Source: Anaeramoeba flamelloides
Lineage: Eukaryota > Metamonada > Anaeramoebidae
DNA: 64,000 bases
Assembly (NCBI GenBank): GCA_027625915.1
Contig: JANTQA010000016.1
Span: forward strand, 3,167,001 to 3,231,000
Direction: 5' to 3'
The notes under the pieces were generated by a model that saw only the letters and a list, made by a program, of their open reading frames with translations, was not told the origin of the DNA and ran no database searches. The translations under genes were made by a program, and so were the position numbers. Positions 41,753 through 53,900 of this stretch are shown one piece after another; positions within the stretch are counted from its first letter, which is position 1, and each line of letters opens with the position of its first letter.

Positions 41753-44700
41753 ATGACTAACAAACAAAGTTCATCTGATAACGAGGGTCTTTATGATGAC
41801 AACACATCCTCAGACTCCAAAAAAAAAGGAATTGAACTTGATTCGATGAGTGAGAACGATCCACTTAATGACAATTTTGATTTTGAAAACGATGACCTTA
41901 TGGAAGAAAACAAGGAGCCAAACATGGACTTAGATCGAAGCGAGCATGGCTCCCAATCTTCAAACTATATCCCAGAAATTAAACGAACGAAAAGTTATGA
42001 ATTGGCTACCAAATACCAAGAAAGGAGACAAAAGTTGAATAGGCTCCGAGAATTGAAGGTCAAAAACAAAAAAGTTGACGAGGGAACCGAAGACGACTTA
42101 AAAAAGGAGTTAGAAATCGATGAGCACAAGCTTGATTTGAAAAATCTCCTGAAGCGATTAGAAACCGACGAGGAAAGGGGCCTCACCCACGAAATTGCCC
42201 GCGAGAAGCTAGAAGTGAATGGGCCTAACGTGCTTACGCCACCAAAGAAGACACCAAAGTTCTTCAAGTTTTTGAAAGAGTTCACAGGCGGGTTTGCCCT
42301 CTTGTTGCTCGCCGGCTCTTTGCTCTCAGGGTTTGGCTATGCCCTCGACACAGAGGCCATCGATTACTTGTATCTCTGTATCGTCTTGTTTCTCGTTGTC
42401 TTCATCACAGCCTGCTTCTCCTACTACCAACAGGCAAAGTCAGACGCAATCATGGAGGGGTTCAAAAAGCTTGTCCCAGAATTTGCGCTTGTGATCAGGG
42501 AGGGCGAACAACAAAAAATTGACTCCACACTCGTCGTGCCAGGTGACATCATCGTCGTGAAGGCAGGAAGCAAAGTGCCTGCTGATTTCCGTATTTTGAA
42601 AACAGACAATTTCAAAGTCGATAATTCTTCCTTGACAGGGGAAAGCGAGCCTGTGGCAAGATCTGTTGAATGTACAAGCGACAATCCTCTCGAAACACAT
42701 AACCTCGCTTTTTATTCTACTTTGGCCAATGAAGGTGTTGCTAAAGGTGTAAGTTTTAAAATTTTTTTATTTCCCTTTTTCAATCCTTTCTTTATTAATT
42801 TTCTTCTTTTCTTTTTTTTTTTATTTTTTATTTTTTTTAATTTTTTTTAATTTTTTTTAATTTTTTTATTTTTTTTTTTATTTATTTTTTTGACAATTTT
42901 TTTGAAAAATTTTAATCTTTTTCCCACAATTTGTTGGGTTACAAACCACTTTCTAAATGAGTTTATTTTCTTTAATTTTTTTTTTTTTTTTTTTTTTTTG
43001 AAACTTATTTCTTTTTTTGTTTTTTTTTACTTTTATTTTCTTTTTTTCTTTTTTTTGAAAATTTACCACAATTATCTTTGTTAAACTCAAATATACATCA
43101 CAAAATTTTGTTCTGATTCAATTTTAATGAGCCAATGACCCCTAATTAAAACTAATTTTTTTTAATTTCCAATTTTTTTTTTAATTTTCAATTATTACTT
43201 TTTAAAAACTTAAGGTTGTAATTAGAACTGGTGATGCAACACTAATTGGACATATTGCAAGCTTAACTATTGTTACAAAGCCAGCCCCAACCCCAATTCA
43301 TATTGAAATAAATAAATTTATTCATTTAATTTCATATGTCGCCATTTTCCTTGGTGTCGTCTTTTTTGGATTTGGTATTTCAATCAAAACACCATGGATC
43401 ACGAATTTAATTTTTTGTATTGGTATCATTGTAGCAAATGTGCCCGAAGGATTGCTGTCCACTGTCACTGTAAGTTTAACATTAACCGCCAAAAGGATGT
43501 CCAAGAAATTTGTGTTGGTCAAGAATTTGGAATCTGTCGAAACCTTGGGCTCCACTTCTGTCATTTGCTCTGATAAGACAGGAACATTGACCCAAAACAG
43601 GATGACAGTTGCCCATTTGTGGTATGACAGCTGCTCTTATAATGCCGACACAAGAATTGATCATCGCTTCAACCAAGTTGATCCATCCTTCCAAACACTT
43701 TTTGATATTATGGCTCTCTGTAATAATGCCATTTTCTTACCTGATCAACAAGAGGTCCCCGTTTTGAAAAGAAAAACAGATGGCGATGCATCAGAATCTG
43801 CATTATTGAAATTCTGTGAGCCAATCAAGAAAGTCAAAGAATATAGACTTGACTATCCAAAGGTAGCTGAAATCTTATTTAATTCCAAAAATAAATATCA
43901 ATTATCAATCCATTCAGATTATGAACACGAAAACCGACCTTTAAAGGTTGTCATGAAAGGAGCACCAGAAAGAATTATTGACAGATGCTCTCATATTTTA
44001 ATCGAAGGCAAAAGAGAAAAAATTGATGAAAGCTGGATTCAAAAATTCCATGACGCCAATAACAGCTTTGGTTCCATGGGGGAAAGAGTTCTTGGATTTT
44101 GTACAATGGAACTTGACCCTGAACAATACAAACACGATTTTAACTTTAATGTTGTCAAACCTAACTTCCCAGTTGAAGAGGGCTTTACCTTTGTTGGCCT
44201 TGTTTCAATGATTGATCCACCAAAGCCAGGCGTTCGAGAAGCCGTCGCAAATTGCCATAGTTCTGGTATTAAAATCATTATGGTCACAGGGGATCAAGCA
44301 ATTACCGCGAGGGCAATTGCCGAGGACGTTGGAATTCTTACCCGTGGTAATGTTGAAAATGGTGTAGGTATTGTTGTTACTGGGTCCGAACTTAAAGAAA
44401 TGAGCTCTGAAGACCTTGACGAAATTATTAAATATGACGAAATTGTTTTTGCTAGAACTTCTCCTCAACAAAAATTAATTATTGTTGAAGCTTGTCAAAG
44501 GGCTGGTCATGTTACTGCAGTTACAGGTGACGGTACAAATGTAAGATCACTTTATTTTTTTTTTTTTTTATTTCAATTTTTATTTTGTTTAGGTATTTAT
44601 TATTAGACCAATATTTTTCTAATAACTGTATAAATATAATTATAACTTTTTTTTTTTTTTTTTAAATTTCTAAAATAATTAGGATGCACCCGCTTTAAAA

Positions 44701-45579
44701 AAAGCAGATATTGGTGTTGCTATGGGAATTGGTGGAAGTGATGTCGCTAAAGAAGCAGCAAATATGATTCTTTTAGATGATAATTTTGCCAGTATTGTAA
44801 ATGGAGTTGAAGAAGGAAGATTAATTTTTGATAATTTAAAAAAATCGATTGCCTATACTTTAACTTCAAACATCCCTGAAATTACCCCATTTTTAACTTT
44901 TATAACCTTGGGTCTTCCATTACCTTTAACCACTTTAATGATCTTGTGTATTGATTTAGGAACAGATCTTTGGCCAGCTATTTCCTTAGCTTATGAAACC
45001 GCAGAAACAGATATTATGAAACGATTACCAAGAAATTCCAAAACAGAACGCTTAGTCTCGAAAAAGATGATTTCCTTTACTTATCTCCAGATTGGTATGA
45101 TCCAAGCTTTAGCTGGGTTTGCATGTTATTTTGTTGTGTTAATGGACCATGGAATTAGACCCACTGAATTATTTTTTAAAAATATCGACTTTGTTGATAA
45201 AAATATAATTCTATTTGGAATGGATTATGATGAAAGAATGCTCGCTCTCAGAACAGCACAAAGTGCATTCTTAGTATCGATTGTCATTGTCCAATGGGCT
45301 GATTTATTAATTTCCAAAACAAGAAGATTATCTTTATTCCAACAAGGCTTGAAAAATAACAAGGCACTAATATCTGGTTTAATTTTCGAAACTGTACTTG
45401 TTTGTCTTTTTATTTACTTACCTGGAGTAAATCAAGTTCTTGGCGCCGAACCATTAAAATTCCAATATTGGCTAGTTGCTATTCCTTTCTCTATTTTAAT
45501 TTTCCTTTATGATGAAGGTAGGAAATACTTTTTAAGAAAAACAGCTAATGGCTGGGTCGAAAGGTTTACTCAATATTAA
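41753..45579 (+). CDS. P-type IIC ATPase, Na+/K+-ATPase alpha-subunit type, 1072 aa, three exons
   Basis: Exons 41753-42748, 43215-44540 and 44683-45579, introns 466 and 142 nt, both phase 0. A hydrophilic acidic N-terminal extension (about 130 residues) precedes the core. TM1-TM2 are at about 181-228. The actuator motif LTGES is at 294-298, TM4 PEGLL at about 410. The phosphorylation motif is [10 protein letters not shown] with Asp452. Nucleotide-binding KGAPER follows. The hinge [17 protein letters not shown] is split by intron 2. TM5 has [14 protein letters not shown] and TM6 has [19 protein letters not shown]. The TM5 Ser and TM6 Asp pair are the Na,K-type cation ligands; H,K pumps carry Lys at the TM5 position. 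The pump would export Na+ and import K+ at the plasma membrane. No beta subunit is in the window. Exon 1 is visibly richer in G+C than exon 3. Confidence 0.96.
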
Positions 45580-46328
45580 TTTTTTTTACTTTAATTCTTG
45601 TTAAAATTAAATTAATTAATTAATTTTTTTCGGTTATCTATATATATATGTATATATAAAAATATCGATTAAAATTTTTTAATGATTTATATAACTTTAA
45701 ATATATTCTTTTTATTATTGCTAATTTTTAAATTTGTTAATATGTGAAAAACAATTTTTCTTTTTACTCTTCAGAAATTATGAATATGATTTATATCTAA
45801 CATATTTTAGATTTATTTTTTGAAATATATTATTTCCAAATAGAAACAAATTAAATATTTAAATATTAAACAAAAAAAAAAAAAAAAAAATTATCTTTTC
45901 ATTTAAAAAAAAAATATTAAAAATTCAAAAAATACTTATTTTATTAAGTTTTTTTTTTTTTTTATATTGTTTCTTTGATCTTTTATTTGAAAAAATAAAA
46001 TATTAGCCCTAATTAAATTTTATTTTTTAAACATTATGGTGTTTGTTTTGTTTTTTTAAATTTTTATTTTTATTATTTGCATTTAAACTTTGTTTCAGTG
46101 AAAGAGTTACCAACATTTTTTTCACAAATATCAATTATTTTTCATAATTAACCTTTGAAGAAAAAATAAAAAATAAGTAGAATAATAAACATCAAAGAAA
46201 AGTTGATAACCAAATGAAGTAAAACTAATAAAATGAATATATTTCCTTCATAATTGAAAAACCCAAATTCTGAGTTTATCAGGAATTGAGAAGAAAAAAC
46301 AAGAATGTTCATTTTGAACTTCTACTGG

Positions 46329-46487
46329 TATTTGAATAATAAATATGAAAAAATTTTCACTTCATTTTCCACACTTTTCTTTGAGAAATCAAGCCTCCAA
46401 ACGAAGTGTGTTGGTATTTGTGGTCTCTATTTGAAAAAGGAAATGAAAATGAAGTGAAAATTTTTCACATTTAGAATTCAAATTGAA
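46329..46487. repeat. Inverted repeat, arms about 45 nt
   Basis: ATTTTCACTTCATTTTCCAC near 46356 pairs with GAAAATGAAGTGAAAATTTT near 46446, continuing outward. Its left flank (CTACTGGTATTTGAATAATA) also occurs in reverse at about 35338-35372, so this is probably one copy of another dispersed element. Confidence 0.55.
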
Positions 46488-47689
46488 AATCAACTGAAGA
46501 TTCGAATAGAAATCAATATTATTTATCGACAATCATTTTTACTATTTCAGTAAAATTGGAAAAACACCTTTTTACCAAGTGAATATCGATCTTCTAATAA
46601 AAAAAAAATTGTAAATGAATTTGGTTTTCAAAAAAAAAATTGAAAAAAAAAAAAAGTAAAATGTGTAGAAATGTGAAAAAATGATTTCAATTTTAAAAAT
46701 TTCCAAAATAATTTTTTCCTTCTAATCCCGATTTAAACACTTTAAAAACATGTAATCCCCCCCCCCAAAAGCGGCCCCATTTGACTGGAATAAGATTTAG
46801 TTGCAATCAAAAGAACCAACACTAAAAACATTCTTTTTATGATTAAAAAAACTTCCACTCAGATATCAGAATGTCTTATAGTATGATAGCTAGTAGTGTT
46901 ATTGATTTGATCCTTTTTACTAAAAATATGATAAATCATCACTTTTTTTTATCGTTTAAAATAAAATAATTTCATTCAATAATGACAACAAAGAAAAAAC
47001 CTATTATTTGTATCTTTGAAAAGACTGCTCTGGATAATTTGGTTGAAAATGCAATTATTATTTGAAAATAATTCTAAATTTTATTTTTTAAAAATTCCAA
47101 TATTGTTTTTTTTTCTTTTTATCATATTTTTCTTTTATCATAATAAAAATATAATGAGATAAATTAGATTAAGAAATTATTCACCAAAAAAAGTAAAATA
47201 TTTTTACAAAAATAATGAAATTATGATTGAATAATGAACTTTTCACTAAATAATTATAAAAAACTAATTTACATTTATATAAGAATTTCCCCTTTGTAAT
47301 TTTAATAAAAAAATTTTCAACTTCGTCATTTGTTTTTGACTAGTACAAAATTCAACCTTAAATCAATTGATAAAATTTAAAATTTTAGAATATTTTTTTC
47401 AATAGTAATCCAATTGGTAAAAAAAATTTGAAAGAGAGAATAATATTTTTTGATTTAAAAAAAATATAAAAAAAAGCTGGATTAAATGAAAAAAAAAGTC
47501 ATCTAAATCCTATTATTTAAGTTCTGAATTGGTTAAATTTCATTTTAAAATTGATTTTAATATTTTTTTTTCTTTTTCCAATAATCTTTTAATATAATTA
47601 TTATTTTAATATTAGCAGTTGAACATATTTCACGAACAATTATATTTAATATATGATTTTTCTCTTATTAAATTGTTTTAATAATATTT

Positions 47690-47691
<2 letters not shown>

Positions 47692-47739
<48 letters not shown>
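47692..47739. repeat. (CA)n(TA)n microsatellite
   Basis: About 16 AC units followed directly by about 7 TA units. Confidence 0.95.
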
Positions 47740-47987
47740 AACCAATATACATACATTGAGACATTTTAAGAGAAAGAAAGGTTATAGGATATACACATAT
47801 TTTAGAATATCAAAATAAAAAAAAAAAAAAATCAAAGATTATTTTAAATAATTGATTATTCTTATTAACTACATTGTTAATTTTCAAAATAAAGTAAGAT
47901 CAAATTCTTAAATATTTGAATTACAAAAAAAAATAATAAAAAAAAATTAAAAAAGAAAAATGATTAATATTATTCATAAAAATATTA

Positions 47988-50900
47988 TTAATTGCCGTTG
48001 GAAGAAATATCACCTAACACTACATAAGAAACTTCAGAACAAACACCACATAAGTTATTATCTCTAGCAATGTATAAATATCCTTCGTCGCCCCAAGCCT
48101 CGCCCCAACTTGACTTAATTAACCAATAAGCTTGGGTCGGATCTTCTTCCCAAAAACCATAACCAATTAATAAAGCTGCATGGTTTACATTTTCCTGAGA
48201 ACACATAACATCATGATATAATCCACCACTAAATTGATTCAGAAAAAAATTTTATTATCAAAGAGGATAAAAAAAATCATAAAAAGAGCAAGATAAATAA
48301 CAATTTGCACATTTATCAAAATTAATTTAAAAAAAAAATGATTTTTAAAATTTTTTAGATGATTAAAATATTCTAAATTAAGGAATAGAAGGCTGTGTAA
48401 CTTTAAAAAATAAGTCGATTTTTTTCAGTTTAAAATATTAATTTGAAATTATTAGTAATTAACTTTCAAAATATTTATTAAAATTTAATTTGAATGTTAA
48501 AATTGTTTTCATATCAATACAGTGTTGAGTAAAACCCTTCGACTTCAAAATTAATTCAAATTAGGACCATTTTTTATTTTTTTATTTCAGTACAAGATAA
48601 CCACTTTTTTTTTGTTTATCTTCAAAAAAATTTTTTCATTTTTTATCTTGAAAATTTAAATAATATAAAAAACAAAAGCAATGTTCTCCCAATGAAAAAC
48701 CCACTTTGATTTTTTATAGAAGAATTGTGAAAAATTCTTTCTAAATATAAACTTTCTTTGAAGTTTTATAACTAACTGAGTTCTTGGTATTATGAAAATT
48801 AAACAAAATATTAATAATATAATTCAAAAAAAAGAATTTGAATGGAAATTTATTTTGATTCCCTAACTTTTCTTAAGGGTGGTTTCATCACCTAAAAATA
48901 AAAATAAAAATTGAGTTTTGAAAGAATCGAACCCATACCACTTGTTTAAGTTGAACTTGACAAGAATCGTTTGTGGTTAAAATGAGATTTGTAAAAAATT
49001 TTAAAAAGTAATTTGTATAGAAATTTTTGTGAGTTTACAATATAGAATACATTTGGCCCTTATTTTACAGTTATGGGTAACAACATATAAAAATTGACCA
49101 TTTAACAATATGCTAAGTGAATTTTCTCAAAATTTGGTGCTGAAAAATTCTTTGGAGAAAAATATCACAATTCGGTTTAAAATTCCAAATTTTCCTATTT
49201 TCGGATTTATTGTTAAGAAATAAGAGTTAGACACTTAGTCTGGTAGAGAGAGAATTTTGAAGTGAATAAATTTGTGTACCCTAATTCAAAGAGTGTCTAA
49301 TATAGACATAGTCATTAGAAGAATTTTAAACTCAATTTAAATTTTCCTATTTTTGAAATTAAAATTTTCTTTCATTTTTTGTTTGATCATTTCTCAAATT
49401 GAAAAAAAAATACACACCAATAATCCAAATAATAAAATACTAAAACGGCTCCATTCCTGAACCCAATAGAAATTTTTTAAATCAACAATTTCTAAAATTT
49501 TAATCTTTTTTATTGTACACCTTTTTTACCTTTTTGAAAAATTTGAACTGATTCACCACAAGTGTAAATGGATTGTTTAGAAAAACATTGGAGTTTTAAG
49601 TTAGGTACTATTATTTTTTAACATTAAATCGTATTAAAGTTCTAAAATTTTTTCAAACGAATCGATCCGAGAATAAACCCTCTGTCCATTTTTGTGATTT
49701 AAGTGGTACCAAATAAGATATTATTAAATTTAATATAAGAAAACAAAAATTAAAGGAAGCACTTACGAATAAAAGAGAAGCGATTCAATCACATGTAAAG
49801 AAATGGACATTGGACCATATTCATATAATGACTGGGCAACTTCATAATCGGATGAAGTAATATTAACAATTTTATCAATTGTTGATAAAGATTGTGATTC
49901 GTCAAATGCACAGTAGCCAGAAACAGATAAATATGGATAATCCTTTTCGTTCATAAATCCACCCATTTCTTTCACTGCATTTAATCCATTCCACTATATA
50001 ATAAAAAGAAAAATACATTTGTATTAAAAATAAAAGAAGAATTTTTTTGATTTATCAATAAAAAAATTAACTAAAATGTAAAAAGATTAATCCCAATTTT
50101 GAAAATTATTTAATTCAGAATGCTCATTTATATATATTTATATATATGATCAGAATTTGTTAAAAATCAATAATTTTGTATATCAGCAAATAAGAAATTT
50201 CCAAAAAAGCAGGTAAAATTTATTTTAAAATATCTTTATTAAATTTAAATCTAATAAAACTATTCAAATATCCAAAATTGTTATTTGTTATTAATTGATC
50301 ATTCATAATAATTCAATTTTTTTGTTAGTATGGTAGACATTAATTTAAAAAATGATATAAAAATTTTGAATCTCGATTTTATAGATGAAATTTTTTAGGC
50401 GTGAAAATTGGTGGTTATTTTTATATTTTTGATATTAAAAAATTTCAAAAGAGGATTTTAATCTCGATAAAATTTTGAATAAAAGGAGAAACTTATAACA
50501 GCATTTTATCGTTTACAAAATCGTTTACATCTTTTCCTTATTTGTATATTTTTTATTGAAATTGGTCGTAACGTGTTTTTATCCAAAAAAAGTGTTTATT
50601 TTTTTTTTCATTTTTTCGAAATATTTCAATGAATATAGATTGAAACACAAACAATAGATACTAATTAAACTCAGTATTAATATTTCTTCTTGATTTTATA
50701 TTACCAATTTATAAATAGGATCACTTCCAAAAAAAATATTATTTGAAATATAAAAAAAATTGTATTTTTTTTGGAAACACCTTAGGTGAATTAACCTTAT
50801 CTAAAAAAATTTATTATTGTGTTCTATTTTTTGATTTTGAAATCCAAATTTCACATATTCACAATATAAAACTAAAAAAAGTAACATATTATTCTTTATT

Positions 50901-53900
50901 AACAATTAAGTTAATTCTTAAAAATGGTAAACACTATTATTAGTTTTATGTTGGAAAGTCTTGATTTCGAAAGAAAATTTTTTATTTAGGTTATTATTTA
51001 TAATTATTAATATTTCAATTCTAATCTCAGTAAATAAAATTAAGAGAGGCATAGGTGATTAAATAAATCTAAATTTGATAGAAACTTAAATAAAAATTTC
51101 CCAATGAAATTAAGATCTATTCTGTAAAAATTTTTTTTTTTATTGTTTAAATTTTCAAAAAGTCATTTTCTCGTTTTCAAAATATGGAAAAAAACTATTT
51201 CAAAAATTTTTTTTTAACAAATCGTTTAGCCTTATTCACAAGAATCCTTATGACAACTTAAATTATATTTGTAAGAAAAAAAATGATTTTGAATTTTGTG
51301 AGGATGTAATTATCTAATTTCCAAAATGTCTTACAAGAAAATTTTATTTTGAAAAAACTAAAACCAAATTTCATATTAAAATAATAACATAAGTTTCTGA
51401 AGAAAATTTGTAAATTGTTAGGAAATTTTAATTCTGAAAACAATACTGATCTTTTTCAAAGGGTTCAATAAAACGATTTTTTATTTCAGCAAAAGAATTA
51501 TCTCAAAAAAGTAAAAAAAATCTTTATATTAATAATTATTATTGGTAACCTAACACTTTCTGATATAATCGTGATAAAAATAGTAATAAACAAGTTGAAA
51601 AAAACTTTTATAATGTAAGAAATAAAATCAATTTAATAGATTTTCTTTTTCATAAAAAATGAAAAAAAAAATTGATCTCACTAAAACAATTTTCTTTTGT
51701 GAGGTTTTTTAGAAGATCATAATTTTTTGACACTTGGCATCTACAATATTAATAAGTAAACATATCACCAATAACATTTTTTTATATTTTGGCTTATTTT
51801 TGTGTATTAATGATCCCTGAAAAAAAATTATAATTTTTATTTATTTTTCCATTTTTTCCCTTGACGTGAATCTTCTTTTTATTTTTGAAAAAGAGTTACA
51901 AAGATAAAAGATATCAAGTTGCTACTTATTAATAATGAGATACTGAAACGATAAATTACTGAATAAGTTTGAAATAAAAACGAAAAAGTAAAATTAAAAA
52001 ATGACCAATGGTTTAAAGCAAATCGAGATCAAAAAAAAAAAAAAAGAAATTACAACAACTTAAACAACGATCTCCCAAATGAACATTCGTGATCAATTAC
52101 CAAATTAGTAAATTAACCAAAAGTATCATGGATATGATTTTCGGGTGTTCTTAATTAAAGATAGCAGTATTTTTTGATATTTACCCAAGAGATTCTTATA
52201 AACCCTTTTTAAATTTCTTTTTAATTTTTTGTTTTTGTTTTTCTTTCCTTATTTTTTTTTTTTCATCATAAAGATAATTTGGCTGTGTTGTTCTCCTCTT
52301 GAGTAATCCTGAAATCTATGATTTTACACTTAATTTTTTTTTTTTTAGAAATCAAAGTAAAAAAGCATTTAGGGTGCACATCAGACTTCTTCAATAATAT
52401 TAATAATAATAATTATAATTTTTATAACGCTAAATTAATATTTGCTTAATTCCTAAATAATCTCTGGCATTTTTTTTTTTTTCTATTTTAATAAAGATAA
52501 AGCAAACAATAATAATAAATAAATATTTCTGAAAAAACAAGAAAATTCATATTCTGAACTCTATTTTTCAAGAAAACCTTCAAAATTTTTACAAAATGAA
52601 AAAATTTGATGTAAATAAATTAAAGCATAGGTGAAATTCTAAGTACAAGTATGATCATTTATTTTTTGTATTTAAAATTTCAATTAAGTTACTCAGAACC
52701 CCCCTAGAATCGTAAATGTAATTTTTTCTATCTAGATTAATTAAATTTTTTAAAAAATTGCTCTTCAAGCTTGTGTTAATTTGTTCACCGGTTTTTTGTT
52801 TTTTCAAAATATTATTAATAGGGATTACTAAAAATGTTTTTTTAATCCTTAAAAAAATTTTCAATAGAAATAATTAAAACAGAATTTTTAGAAATAAAAT
52901 ATAAATATTAAGAATGATAAAAATAAAAAATAACAAACATGAGAAGAACCATCGCACCCATAAGAGGGGTATTCCGATTTCCAAGAGCAATCAATAATAT
53001 TTTGTGCTGATACAGATTCCAAATTTGAAGTTGCAAGAAAATATTGCCCTTCAAGTGTTCCAGCAACTGCAAATGCCCATGATGAGGAACAAGTTCCCTA
53101 TTGATAAAAATAAGAAAGAAGAAATTAGAAATAAAAAATAAAATTTGAAACATAAAAAATTTTATTTCAAAAATAAACAAAAAAAATAAAATCAATAATA
53201 CCTGATCTTTAACAGAAGTAACAGCTCCGTAATCCTTCCAATTAAAGTGATGAGGAAGTTGATCGTTTGGCATAAACTTTTCAGAATTAAAATCCAGTGC
53301 TGATTGTTTTGATATAGGAACATCACGCTTTGGTAAAAGATAAATTGATTCGACTTCTTCAAAAGTTAAATCAGCAAATTTATTTACAGCAAGGGTATAA
53401 GTAGATTTTTTCTTATTATGTTGATTAATTTTATTAAGGTTTCTTTCAAAAATTTGTTTCCTTTTGAAATATTCTTCGCCAGCATAATTTTTTGAATATG
53501 TTTTTAAAAATTTATCAAATTCAGATTCCTCCTTAATTGTGTTTGGAAATAATTTTTTGAAATTAATTAGATTTCTACCAAAAACATGATTATATGAAGA
53601 TTGATCAGATTCAGTACATATTTTGGGAAGATCGAAAACCGATTTGTCAACTCTATCCGGGGTATAAATATAATAATTAATTCTATATTTATATATTTTA
53701 AAAAATAATAAAAAAAAAAAGAATTTAAGTTTTGTATGTTATTATCAATACAAGATGTATTTTTTTTTCTTTAATAATATTTTTGATTATCCAAAAATAA
53801 TTGATGTTTAAAGAACACACTCAATCTTTTTTTAATGAACAAAAGAAACATTTTTTTTTTGATATTTAATTCCTTTTTTAAAATATTTAGAGTTGAAAAC

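Larger units (their letters stand above)
45580..47987. other. Intergenic region between convergent ATPase and CfaD-like genes
   Basis: No gene supported. Contains an inverted repeat (46329-46487), a C10 run at about 46757, and a (CA)n(TA)n tract at 47692-47739. Otherwise AT-rich. Confidence 0.6.

Noticed and set aside
48915-48990. tRNA-like T-arm sequence (AATCGAACC) on the minus strand
   Set aside because: No matching A box, acceptor stem or anticodon arm could be built around it.
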